A stretch of 64,000 bases of DNA, taken from assembly GCA_902774915.1 (NCBI GenBank), contig CACYKH010000008.1, positions 1-64,000 of the forward strand. Reading direction: 5' to 3'. The DNA is from an uncultured Lachnospiraceae bacterium. Lineage in GTDB: Bacteria; Bacillota; Clostridia; Lachnospirales; Lachnospiraceae. Made by a program: the position numbers and the translations under genes. A model generated the notes under the pieces. The model did not search any database. It worked only from the letters and a program-made list of their open reading frames with translations, and was not told where the DNA came from. Shown here piece after piece: positions 51,844 through 60,184 of this stretch (position 1 is its first letter; each line of letters begins with the position of its first letter).

Positions 51844-51890
51844 GAAGCAAAGGCGCTTCGAGCTTACTGGCTCGGAGTGCCTTCTTTTTT
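51844..51890 (+). promoter_or_regulatory. Attenuator leader of purF: hexaloop hairpin overlapping a terminator
   Basis: Hairpin GAAGC (51844-51848), loop AAAGGC, GCTTC (51855-51859). Overlapping it, the terminator pairs 51850-51863 with 51870-51883 (14 pairs, two G-T), loop TTACTG, then six T. The two cannot coexist, since 51850-51859 is used in both. Loop A at position 1 and G at position 4 match the loops bound by ANTAR-domain antiterminators. Only one such hairpin is seen; known ANTAR sites usually have two. Confidence 0.75.
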
Positions 51891-51945
51891 ATTCCGCGTT
51901 TGTAAATCGCATTGCGAAATATGCATGCAATGAAAGGATTATGCT

Positions 51946-53391
51946 ATGTACAAATCTGTTGTTTCAGACGATAAGTTACATGAGGAGTGTGGGGTCTTTG
52001 GAATTTACTCCTTGGCGGGTGATGATGTAGCGGAGGATATCTATTACGGTCTTGTGGCTCTTCAGCACAGAGGCCAGGAGGCGGCAGGAATTGCAATTTC
52101 TGATACGGAAGGACCTATGGGAAATCTTTCCATCAAGAAAGATATGGGGCTGGTAAGCGAAGTCTTCTCTGAAAAGGACCTTCATGAAATGAAAGGAAAC
52201 ATTGGTGTTGGTCACGTTCGTTATTCTACTACCGGCGGAAGCGTGGTTGAAAATGCACAGCCAATTGCAATGAATTATATCAAGGGTACCCTGGCGATTG
52301 CTCATAATGGAAACATAGTAAATGCGTCCGAGCTGAAACAGCAGCAGATGTATCGCGGTCTTGCTCACTACACAACCTCAGATACAGAAGTTCTTGCCTA
52401 CGAAATAATAGGAGAACGTGTTAAGAACCCTACTATAGAAGATGCTATCAAAAGCACTGCTTCAAAATTAAGAGGTGGTTATGCAGTAGTTGTAAACAGT
52501 CCTCGTAAGCTGATCGGTATGAGGGATCCTTTCGGAATCAAACCTCTTATTCTTGGTCGAAAGATGAACTATTCTATAGATAAGAATATTCTGGAAGAAA
52601 ATGAGAGTACAGTTAAAGAGCTTTATACATACATCCTTGCATCAGAAAGTGCAGCTATCACTTCAGTTGGTGGAGAGGTTATTAGAGATATCGAGCCGGG
52701 AGAAGTTATTTCTATAACCAAGGATGGCTTGGAATCCGACAGAACTCTCTGTCAGGAAAAAAGAGCTCATTGTATTTTTGAGTATATTTATTTTGCCCGT
52801 AATGATTCAGTCATGGACGGAATAGAAATACATGATGCAAGAGTGAATGCTGGTCGTGCCCTTGCAAAGAAAGCAAAGGTAGATGCAGACATAGTAGTGG
52901 GTGTTCCAGATTCTGGTCTTGCAGCAGCAGAAGGTTATGCATTGGAATCCGGTATTCCATTTGCACTTGCCTTCCATAAGAATAGCTATATAGGTCGAAG
53001 CTTTATTAAGCCAACAGATAAAGAAAGACAGACTGCGGTTCATATGAAACTGAGTGTTATGAAAAGCGTAGTTGAGAATAAAAATATTGTAATCATTGAT
53101 GACTCCATAGTACGTGGAACCACAATGAGACAGCTTATAGAGATGCTTCGAGATGCAGGAGCGAAGTCAGTTCATGTAAGGATAAGCTCTCCACCATTCC
53201 TTTATCCCTGCTATTACGGAACTGATGTTCCAACAGCGAAGCAGCTGATTGCATCTCACCATTCAAGTCAGGAGGTCTGTAGAAGCGTTGGTGCGGATTC
53301 GCTGGAGTACCTCAGTATAGAGGACTTTAAATCTATGGTTGGTGACCTGCCACTTTGTACAGCCTGCTTCACCAATGAATATCCTGTTTAA
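51946..53391 (+). CDS. purF: Amidophosphoribosyltransferase (PurF)
   Basis: 481 residues. Transfers glutamine amide nitrogen to PRPP, the first committed step of purine synthesis. Class II amidotransferase N-terminus: the short propeptide (MYKSVVSDDKLHEE) ends before the nucleophile CGVFGIYS, then LQHRGQEAAGIA, GHVRYSTTGG and AHNGNIVNA. The PRPP-binding loop VIIDDSIVRGTTMRQLIEML is at about 380. Expressed from its own promoter through an attenuator leader. Ribosome site AAGGAT is weak. Cysteines near the end (CYYGTD, LCTACF) may hold the Fe-S cluster of PurF enzymes of this type. Confidence 0.97.
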   Translation: MYKSVVSDDKLHEECGVFGIYSLAGDDVAEDIYYGLVALQHRGQEAAGIAISDTEGPMGNLSIKKDMGLVSEVFSEKDLHEMKGNIGVGHVRYSTTGGSVVENAQPIAMNYIKGTLAIAHNGNIVNASELKQQQMYRGLAHYTTSDTEVLAYEIIGERVKNPTIEDAIKSTASKLRGGYAVVVNSPRKLIGMRDPFGIKPLILGRKMNYSIDKNILEENESTVKELYTYILASESAAITSVGGEVIRDIEPGEVISITKDGLESDRTLCQEKRAHCIFEYIYFARNDSVMDGIEIHDARVNAGRALAKKAKVDADIVVGVPDSGLAAAEGYALESGIPFALAFHKNSYIGRSFIKPTDKERQTAVHMKLSVMKSVVENKNIVIIDDSIVRGTTMRQLIEMLRDAGAKSVHVRISSPPFLYPCYYGTDVPTAKQLIASHHSSQEVCRSVGADSLEYLSIEDFKSMVGDLPLCTACFTNEYPV

Positions 53392-53442
53392 CGTTGTCAG
53401 AAAAAAAATAATAGAAATAATAAAATTAAGTAAAAATAATAC

Positions 53443-53470
53443 TTGACTTTTAAAAATAAAGTCATATACT
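53443..53470 (+). promoter_or_regulatory. Promoter of gltB with an internal palindrome
   Basis: TTGACT (53443-53448), 16-base spacer, TATACT (53465-53470). TGACTTT-N7-AAAGTCA (53444-53464) is a perfect palindrome occupying the -35 and spacer, so a repressor site is plausible. Confidence 0.72.
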
Positions 53471-53500
53471 AATAATAGTTTCAAAAAATAAATATCTTGA

Positions 53501-53550
53501 GAAGCAATGGCGCTTCAGGTTTTAGGACCTGGGGCGCCTTCTGTTTTTTT
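53501..53550 (+). promoter_or_regulatory. Attenuator leader of gltB: hexaloop hairpin overlapping a terminator
   Basis: Hairpin GAAGC (53501-53505), loop AATGGC, GCTTC (53512-53516). The terminator pairs 53509-53520 with 53527-53538 (GGCGCTTCAGGT with its near complement, two G-T), loop TTTAGG, then TTCTG and seven T. The design repeats that of the purF leader, including identical hairpin stems and a loop with A at 1 and G at 4. Confidence 0.78.
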
Positions 53551-53574
53551 CAGATTAGTTTTGGAGGAATCACA

Positions 53575-56500
53575 ATGAATAAGTCAGTTGAAGAAATAAG
53601 AAGAAAGGGTTTATACGATGCATCTTTTGAGCATGATAACTGTGGTATTGGTGCCATCATTCATTTAGATGGTAAGGCTAGCCATGATCTTGTTGCAGAT
53701 GCGCTCTCTATAGTTGAAAACCTTGAGCATAGAGCGGGTAAGGATGCAGAAGGAAAAACCGGTGACGGTGTTGGTATTCTCACTCAGGTGCCTCATAAAT
53801 TCTTCAAGAAGATTATGAAAGAACAGGATGTAGTACTTGGTGATGCCAGGTCCTACGGTGTTGGTATGTTCTTCTTCCCTCAAAATGATCTGGAGAGAAG
53901 ACAATCTAAAAATATGTTCGAAACTATTGTAAGAAAAAGCGGTCTTAAGGTTCTTGGATGGAGAAGAGTTAATATCAGCCCAGACGTTCTTGGTTCTAAA
54001 GCAAGAGAATGTATGCCAGTAATAGAGCAGGCATTTATCCAGAGACCAGAAAGCATTTCACTGAAGAATAAAGATGAGTCTCAGGATCTCGCCTTCGACC
54101 GTATGCTCTATATCATTCGAAGAGAGTTCGAGCAATGCAGCGTAAGCACATATGTTCCTTCTCTTTCCTGCAGAACTATTGTCTATAAAGGTATGTTCCT
54201 GGTTGGGCAGCTGAGAACCTTCTTCCTGGATCTACAGGATAAGGATTATGAATCAGCTATTGCCATGGTTCATTCCCGTTTCTCAACAAATACAAATCCA
54301 AGCTGGAACAGAGCTCATCCAAACCGTCTTATGGTTCATAATGGTGAGATAAATACTATCAAGGGAAATGCAGACAAGATGCTTGCCCGTGAAGAGACAA
54401 TGCATACAGATACCTTCAGCGAAGAGGATATGACTAAGGTTCTTCCGGTTATTTCTTCAAGCGGTTCAGATTCTGCAATGATGGATAATACTCTGGAGTT
54501 CCTCATGATGAGTGGAATGGACCTGCCACTTGCAGCCAGTGTTCTGATTCCTGAACCATGGGCGCATAACGATACTCTGACTCAGGAGGAAAGAGACTTT
54601 TATCAATACTATGCAACTATGATGGAGCCATGGGACGGCCCTGCATCAATCGTTTTTTCTGACGGAGATGTAATGGGTGCAATCCTTGATAGAAATGGCC
54701 TTCGTCCATCACGTTATGTCATAACAGATGATCGTCGTCTCATCCTTGCATCTGAGGTTGGTGTTCTTCCTCTTGAGGAAAAGCATATCCTTAAGAAGGA
54801 TAGACTTTATCCAGGAAAGATGCTTCTCGTAGATACAAGAGAAGGAAAAATATATTCCGATGATGAGATAAAAGGAAAGTATGCACATCGCGAGCCATAT
54901 GGTGAGTGGCTGGATATGTCTCTCCTTGAGCTTCATGATATTAAGATTCCTAATGAGAAAGTTCCAGCAGTTTCTGGTGATGAAAGAAAGAAGCTGCAGA
55001 AAGCATTTGGCTATACATATGAGAATTACCGTGAAGGAATTCTGAATATGGCACTGAACGGTATTGAGCAGATTGGCTCTATGGGCGTTGATACTCCTAT
55101 AGCAGCACTGTCTCATGAATACCAGCCACTGTTCTATTATTTCAAACAGCTCTTCGCACAGGTTACAAATCCACCTATCGATGCAGAACGTGAGAAGATT
55201 GTAACTTCAAGAAGTGTTTATGTTGGAAAGAATGGTAATCTCCTTGAAGAGAAATCTTCAAATTGTCACGTACTTAAAATTCACAATCCAATCCTTTCGG
55301 ATCTGGATATGCTGAAGATTAAGAGTCTTTCTGGAGATGGTGATGGAGACCTTAAATCTGCAGTAGTATCTATCCTCTACTACAAGGGTTCTCCTATAAG
55401 ACATGCATTGGAGCATCTCTTTGTAGAGGTTGACCGTACTTACCGTGAGGGCGCAAACATTCTTGTTCTTTCAGATAGAGGAGTGGATGAAAACCATCTG
55501 GCTATCCCTTCGCTTCTTGCAGTAGCAGCAGTTCATAAGCACCTGGTAGAAACAAGAAAGTGCACAGCAATGTCACTTATTCTTGAGTCAGGTGAACCAA
55601 GAGAGGTACATCATTTTGCAACACTTCTTGGCTTTGGTGCATCTGCAGTTAACCCATATCTTGCGCATGCAAGCGTTGGCGAACTTATAGAAGAAGGTCT
55701 GGTTGAAAAAGATTATTATGCAGCTGTTGAGGATTATGATGAGGCAATCATCAGCGGTATTGTAAAGATTGCATCTAAGATGGGTATCTCGGCTATCAAG
55801 TCTTATCAGGGTAGTAAGATATTCGAGGCAATCGGTATATCAGAAGAGGTAATAGATGAATACTTTACAGGAACAGTAAGCCGTGTTGGCGGAATTACTC
55901 TTGATGACATTGGAAGGAATGTGGAAGCTCAGCATAGCAAGGCTTTTGATCCACTTGGACTTCCAGTTGAGCTTGAACTGGATTCTACAGGAAGACACAA
56001 GTTCCGCAGTCAGAAGGAAAATCACAGATACAATCCTCAGACTATCCATATGCTTCAAATGTCAACTCGTGAGGGTGACTATTCTAAATTTAAACAATAT
56101 ACAGAAATGGTAGATAACGAGAAGACAGGTTATCTCAGAAGTCTTATGGAGTTTGAATATCCAGAAACAGGAGTTCCTATTGAGGAAGTGGAAAGTGAGG
56201 AATCTATTGTTCAGAGATTTAAGACTGGTGCAATGTCTTATGGTTCTATTTCCGAGGAGGCACATCAGACTCTTGCAATCGCAATGAACCATCTGCATGG
56301 TAAATCCAACAGTGGAGAAGGTGGAGAGAGTGATGAAAGAATAGCTTCAGCTGGAACAGATAATGATAGAAGCTCTGCTATCAAGCAGGTGGCAAGCGGT
56401 AGATTTGGAGTTACAAGTAAATATCTTGTAAGTGCTCGTGAGATTCAGATAAAGATGGCACAGGGTGCAAAGCCTGGTGAAGGAGGACATCTTCCAGGAA

Positions 56501-58185
56501 AGAAGGTTTATCCATGGATTGCAAAAACTCGTCATTCAACTCCAGGTGTAAGTCTTATTTCTCCACCACCTCATCATGACATCTATTCAATAGAGGATCT
56601 GGCACAGCTTATTTATGATCTCAAATGTTCAAATAAGCAGGCAAGAATTTCGGTTAAGCTTGTTTCAGAGGCAGGCGTAGGTACAGTAGCAGCTGGTGTT
56701 GCTAAGGCAGGTGCAGAGGTTATTCTCGTATCTGGTTATGATGGTGGTACTGGTGCGGCTCCACTCAGTTCAATCCACAACGCTGGACTTCCATGGGAAA
56801 TGGGTCTTGCAGAAACACATCAGACCCTGGTTCAGAACGGACTTAGAAATCAGGTTGTTATCGAGACAGATGGAAAGCTTATGAGCGGAAGAGATGTGGC
56901 CATCGCTGCAATCCTTGGTGCTGAGGAATTTGGATTTGCAACGGCTCCATTGGTAACAATGGGCTGTGTAATGATGAGAGTCTGCCAGAGCGATACCTGT
57001 CCAATGGGTGTTGCAACTCAGAACCCAGAGCTTAGAAAACGTTTCAGAGGTAAGCCGGAATATGTGGAGAACTTTATGCTCTTTATTGCAAGAGAGCTTC
57101 GTGAATATATGGCTAAGCTGGGTGTTAGAACTCTGAGTGAATTGGTTGGTAGAACAGACCTTCTGAAGATGAAGAATTTTGATTCAGAAGATGCAGGCGT
57201 TAAAGAGAAGATAGATCTAAGTCGTATACTACTTGATATGTCAGGTGTTGCCAGAGAGGAGCAGACATTTAATCCAGAACTTAAGTATGACTTTAAGCTC
57301 GAGACAACAAAGGATGAAAGTGTTCTCCTGAAGGATAAAGCAATAAAGGCTGTACTTTCTCAGGCTTCAAAAAATCAGAAGGCTGATAACAGCTGCGAGG
57401 TAAGTGTAAATGTTTCAAATACAGACAGAGCATTTGGAACCCTTCTCGGTGCAGAGATAACAAGAAATGTGGCCGAAGGACTGAAAGAGGATACCCTCGT
57501 TATCAACGCAACTGGCGCAGGTGGACAGAGCTTTGGTGCATTTATCCCTCGCGGACTCACTATTAATCTTGTGGGTGACAGTAATGATTATTTCGGAAAG
57601 GGACTTTCAGGTGGTAAGCTGATCGTTCATGCTCCAGAGGATGCTGGTTATAACGCTGAAGAAAATATAATCATCGGTAATGTTGCACTTTATGGTGCTA
57701 CATCCGGTGAAGCATATATAGCAGGTATGGCAGGAGAAAGATTCTGCATAAGAAACTCAGGCGCAACTGCAGTTGTTGAAGGTGTGGGTGAACATGGATG
57801 CGAATATATGACAGGTGGACGCGCAGTAATCCTGGGACCTACTGGTAAGAACTTTGCTGCTGGTATGAGCGGTGGTATCGCTTATGTACTTGATGTAGAT
57901 AATACACTTTACAAGAATCTCAATAAGCAGATGGTAAATATGCAGCAGCTTACAGAGAAGAATGATATGGAAGAACTTAGAAGCATCATTGAAAAGCATG
58001 TTGCATTAACAGGTTCGGAAAAAGGTAAGAAGATTCTTGATGAATTTGAAGAGTATGCACCACACTTTAAGAAGATAATTCCAGAGGGATATGACAAGAT
58101 GATCAGAACAACTGCAGAATTGGAAGCAAAAGGTATTTCACATGAACAGGCTCAGATAGAAGCCTTCACTAAACTCGTTGGGTAA
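53575..58185 (+). CDS. gltB: Glutamate synthase (NADPH) large subunit
   Basis: 1536 residues from ATG 53575 (TTGGAGG at 53561-53567); the in-frame TTG at 53497 lies in the leader and is rejected. Class II glutaminase domain with nucleophile DNCGIGAIIH, the central domain, the FMN-binding synthase core (SGEGGESDERI, KPGEGGHLPGKKVYPWIAKT, SGYDGGTGAAPLSSI, ETDGKLMSGRDVA), 3Fe-4S cysteines in CVMMRVCQSDTCPMG, and the C-terminal beta helix (TGAGGQSFGAFIPRGLTINL). Makes two glutamate from glutamine and 2-oxoglutarate. The propeptide before Cys is about 22 residues. gltD follows. Confidence 0.98.
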   Translation: MNKSVEEIRRKGLYDASFEHDNCGIGAIIHLDGKASHDLVADALSIVENLEHRAGKDAEGKTGDGVGILTQVPHKFFKKIMKEQDVVLGDARSYGVGMFFFPQNDLERRQSKNMFETIVRKSGLKVLGWRRVNISPDVLGSKARECMPVIEQAFIQRPESISLKNKDESQDLAFDRMLYIIRREFEQCSVSTYVPSLSCRTIVYKGMFLVGQLRTFFLDLQDKDYESAIAMVHSRFSTNTNPSWNRAHPNRLMVHNGEINTIKGNADKMLAREETMHTDTFSEEDMTKVLPVISSSGSDSAMMDNTLEFLMMSGMDLPLAASVLIPEPWAHNDTLTQEERDFYQYYATMMEPWDGPASIVFSDGDVMGAILDRNGLRPSRYVITDDRRLILASEVGVLPLEEKHILKKDRLYPGKMLLVDTREGKIYSDDEIKGKYAHREPYGEWLDMSLLELHDIKIPNEKVPAVSGDERKKLQKAFGYTYENYREGILNMALNGIEQIGSMGVDTPIAALSHEYQPLFYYFKQLFAQVTNPPIDAEREKIVTSRSVYVGKNGNLLEEKSSNCHVLKIHNPILSDLDMLKIKSLSGDGDGDLKSAVVSILYYKGSPIRHALEHLFVEVDRTYREGANILVLSDRGVDENHLAIPSLLAVAAVHKHLVETRKCTAMSLILESGEPREVHHFATLLGFGASAVNPYLAHASVGELIEEGLVEKDYYAAVEDYDEAIISGIVKIASKMGISAIKSYQGSKIFEAIGISEEVIDEYFTGTVSRVGGITLDDIGRNVEAQHSKAFDPLGLPVELELDSTGRHKFRSQKENHRYNPQTIHMLQMSTREGDYSKFKQYTEMVDNEKTGYLRSLMEFEYPETGVPIEEVESEESIVQRFKTGAMSYGSISEEAHQTLAIAMNHLHGKSNSGEGGESDERIASAGTDNDRSSAIKQVASGRFGVTSKYLVSAREIQIKMAQGAKPGEGGHLPGKKVYPWIAKTRHSTPGVSLISPPPHHDIYSIEDLAQLIYDLKCSNKQARISVKLVSEAGVGTVAAGVAKAGAEVILVSGYDGGTGAAPLSSIHNAGLPWEMGLAETHQTLVQNGLRNQVVIETDGKLMSGRDVAIAAILGAEEFGFATAPLVTMGCVMMRVCQSDTCPMGVATQNPELRKRFRGKPEYVENFMLFIARELREYMAKLGVRTLSELVGRTDLLKMKNFDSEDAGVKEKIDLSRILLDMSGVAREEQTFNPELKYDFKLETTKDESVLLKDKAIKAVLSQASKNQKADNSCEVSVNVSNTDRAFGTLLGAEITRNVAEGLKEDTLVINATGAGGQSFGAFIPRGLTINLVGDSNDYFGKGLSGGKLIVHAPEDAGYNAEENIIIGNVALYGATSGEAYIAGMAGERFCIRNSGATAVVEGVGEHGCEYMTGGRAVILGPTGKNFAAGMSGGIAYVLDVDNTLYKNLNKQMVNMQQLTEKNDMEELRSIIEKHVALTGSEKGKKILDEFEEYAPHFKKIIPEGYDKMIRTTAELEAKGISHEQAQIEAFTKLVG

Positions 58186-58223
58186 TGAGGCGCAGCGAAG
58201 GATTTTGAAAAGGAGAAAAGGTA

Positions 58224-59822
58224 ATGGGTAAACCAAGCGGATTTTTAGAATATGACAGAGTAGACGGGCCTGTAGTAAGCGAAGAAAAAAGAATAGAAAA
58301 CTTTCTTGAGTTTCATGGACTTTTAAGCAAAGAGGAACAACAAAAACAGGGTGCCAGATGTATGGACTGTGGAGTGCCATATTGCCAGGCGGGAATGATG
58401 ATCTCCGGTATGGCTTCTGGCTGCCCGCTCAATAATATGGTGCCAGAAACGAATGACCTGGTCTATCGTGGGGCATTTGATAAGGCTTATAGAAGGCTCT
58501 CTATGACTCACAGTTTTCCAGAGTTTACTTCCAGAGTATGCCCAGCTCTTTGCGAGGCTGCATGTACCTGTGGCGTAGATGGAGCTCCAGTAAGCACAAA
58601 AGAAAATGAAAAAACAATTATTGAATATGCTTTCGAAAATGATCTGGTTAAAGAACTTGTTCCTGAAACCAGAACCGGAAAGAAGGTGGCGGTCATTGGA
58701 AGTGGTCCTTCGGGACTAGCTGCAGCCCAAATGTTAAACCGCAGGGGCCACTCCGTGACTGTCTATGAAAGAAATGACCGTATTGGCGGACTCCTTCGTT
58801 ATGGCATTCCGAATATGAAGCTGGATAAATCTGTGATAGACAGAAGAGTTAAGCTTATGGAGGATGCTGGCATTCGTTTCATTACAGGTGTTAATGTATG
58901 TGGAAATGACGCACAGGATAAACTCAGTTCAGGACTTATAGTTGAAAACGTTAAGCATATAAGTGCAAAAGAATTAGAGAAAGAATATGACGCTATAATA
59001 CTTGCCTGTGGAGCTTCCAATCCAAGAGATATCAAGGCTCCGGGAAGAGAGGCGGAAGGAATACATTTTGCTGTAGAATTTCTTGGCAGAGTAACTAAGG
59101 AGCTTCTTGACTCTGAGTTTGGAATCCTGGATGACATGAAGAAGGCTGGCAAAGGAAAACTGGGAAATATAATCGATAAGGTTTATGGAAAAGATGTAAT
59201 AGTTATTGGTGGTGGCGATACTGGTAATGACTGTGTAGGAACAAGCATACGTCTTGGATGTAAGTCTGTAACTCAGCTGGAGATGATGCCTAAGGCACCG
59301 GATGAAAGACTAGAAACAAATCCATGGCCAGAATGGCCTCGTGTCTGCAAGACTGATTATGGTCAGGAAGAGGCTATCTATAAGTTTGGTCATGATCCAC
59401 GTATTTATAAAACAACAGTAAAAGAATTTGTGGCAGATGAAAAAGGTAAACTGAAGGAAGTTGTAATTCAATCGCTTGAACCTAAGAAGGACGAGAAGAC
59501 AGGAAGAATGATGATGGTTCCTGTTGAGGGAAGTGAGAAAACACTTCCAGCGCAGCTTGTACTCATAGCTGCTGGATTCCTGGGAAGCGAGAACTATGTA
59601 ATAGAAGACTTTGGTGTTGAAGTTGATGGTAGAACAAACATAAGGACTGAAGCAGGACATTACAAGGCTGAAATTAAGGAAGGTGCATCTGGCAGATCAA
59701 AGAAGAATCCTGCAAAGATTTATACTGCTGGAGATATGCATAGAGGTCAGTCTCTTGTGGTATGGGCTATCGCAGAAGGACGCAGAGCGGCCCTGGAATT
59801 AGACCATGATTTAATGTTATAG
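58224..59822 (+). CDS. gltD: Glutamate synthase (NADPH) small subunit
   Basis: 532 residues, 38 bases after gltB with an AAAGGAGAAAAGG site. N-terminal Fe-S cysteines (CMDCGVPYCQAG, SGCPLNN, CPALCEAACTCG), FAD loop KVAVIGSGPSGLAAAQML, GGLLRYGIPNMKLDK, and NADPH loop VIVIGGGDTGNDCVGTSIR, closing with YTAGDMHRGQSLVVWAIAEG. It feeds NADPH electrons to GltB. A segment of about 35 residues near 280-320 (KELLDSEFGILDDMKKAGKG) extends the chain beyond the usual length. Ends in a terminator. Confidence 0.97.
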   Translation: MGKPSGFLEYDRVDGPVVSEEKRIENFLEFHGLLSKEEQQKQGARCMDCGVPYCQAGMMISGMASGCPLNNMVPETNDLVYRGAFDKAYRRLSMTHSFPEFTSRVCPALCEAACTCGVDGAPVSTKENEKTIIEYAFENDLVKELVPETRTGKKVAVIGSGPSGLAAAQMLNRRGHSVTVYERNDRIGGLLRYGIPNMKLDKSVIDRRVKLMEDAGIRFITGVNVCGNDAQDKLSSGLIVENVKHISAKELEKEYDAIILACGASNPRDIKAPGREAEGIHFAVEFLGRVTKELLDSEFGILDDMKKAGKGKLGNIIDKVYGKDVIVIGGGDTGNDCVGTSIRLGCKSVTQLEMMPKAPDERLETNPWPEWPRVCKTDYGQEEAIYKFGHDPRIYKTTVKEFVADEKGKLKEVVIQSLEPKKDEKTGRMMMVPVEGSEKTLPAQLVLIAAGFLGSENYVIEDFGVEVDGRTNIRTEAGHYKAEIKEGASGRSKKNPAKIYTAGDMHRGQSLVVWAIAEGRRAALELDHDLML

Positions 59823-59830
59823 GTTTTATG

Positions 59831-59857
59831 TATAGCAGTTAATAAAAAACTGCTATA
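59831..59857 (+). terminator. Terminator after gltD
   Basis: Perfect 10-bp stem TATAGCAGTT (59831-59840) / AACTGCTATA (59848-59857), loop AATAAAA, then CTTTATA; the T run is imperfect. Confidence 0.78.
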
Positions 59858-59871
59858 CTTTATAACGTTAA

Positions 59872-59906
59872 AACCTATTGACATAATAGGTTGATAGTAT
59901 TAATAT
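59872..59906 (+). promoter_or_regulatory. Promoter of the sulfhydrylase leader with a palindromic operator
   Basis: TTGACA (59878-59883), 17-base spacer, TAATAT (59901-59906). The -35 sits inside the perfect palindrome AACCTATT-GACAT-AATAGGTT (59872-59892), so a repressor bound there would block polymerase. Its form recalls sites of Rrf2-family regulators (CymR/IscR type) that control cysteine or Fe-S genes; this assignment is inference. Confidence 0.72.
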
Positions 59907-59958
59907 ACGCACTATAGCGAGCTAAAGTGCTATGAAATAAATTAGGAGGCAAAACATT

Positions 59959-60084
59959 ATGAGAAGTTATTCACTTAACAAAACATTATATGAAATGTGT
60001 TGTTGTCGAATGCAGAACTCCCGGGCAGTTAATATGGCTGGTATCTTAACATGTCGATGTTTGAGCCTCGAAAATGTAAGATAA
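59959..60084 (+). CDS. Cysteine-rich 41-residue leader peptide upstream of the sulfhydrylase
   Basis: 41 codons from ATG 59959 (AGGAGG at 59944-59949, spacing 9) to TAA 60082-60084. The peptide begins MRSYSLNKTLYEMCCCRMQ, with three successive Cys codons (14-16, 59998-60006) and two more close together (codons 32 and 34, LTCRCL). The Cys run is followed by codons that form the 5' arm of an antiterminator helix. This is the layout of amino acid leader peptides, with Cys as the sensed amino acid, upstream of a gene that makes homocysteine/cysteine. Small Cys-rich leader peptides with an RM..(S)R motif of this type are known near sulfur genes in other bacteria, but I cannot verify that they are the same family. 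Whether the peptide is made is untested. Confidence 0.75.
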   Translation: MRSYSLNKTLYEMCCCRMQNSRAVNMAGILTCRCLSLENVR

Positions 60085-60135
60085 AGATTAACCAAGCATA
60101 TTTGCCCGGGAGCTGAAAAAGGCCTCGGGCTTTTT
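60018..60135 (+). promoter_or_regulatory. Transcription attenuator: antiterminator and terminator of the sulfhydrylase leader
   Basis: Antiterminator helix: CTCCCGGGCA (60018-60027, inside the leader peptide gene) with TGCCCGGGAG (60103-60112), 10 perfect pairs. Terminator: GCCCGGG (60104-60110) with CCTCGGGC (60123-60130), 7 pairs including one G-T, then five T. Both use 60104-60110, so only one can form. A ribosome paused at Cys codons 14-16 would reach to about 60017 and leave the 5' arm free. Confidence 0.78.
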
Positions 60136-60184
60136 AAAACCAAATTTTACCAAAAGTTATTTATTACAAAGGAGATTTATAAAA

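Noticed and set aside
51836-52030. Small frame overlapping the purF start
   Set aside because: It runs through the attenuator hairpins; the purF frame and its N-terminal nucleophile Cys explain the region better.
53497-53574. Earlier start for gltB at 53497
   Set aside because: The added codons come from the hairpin/terminator leader. GGAGG at 53563-53567 and the normal GltB N-terminus fix the start at 53575.
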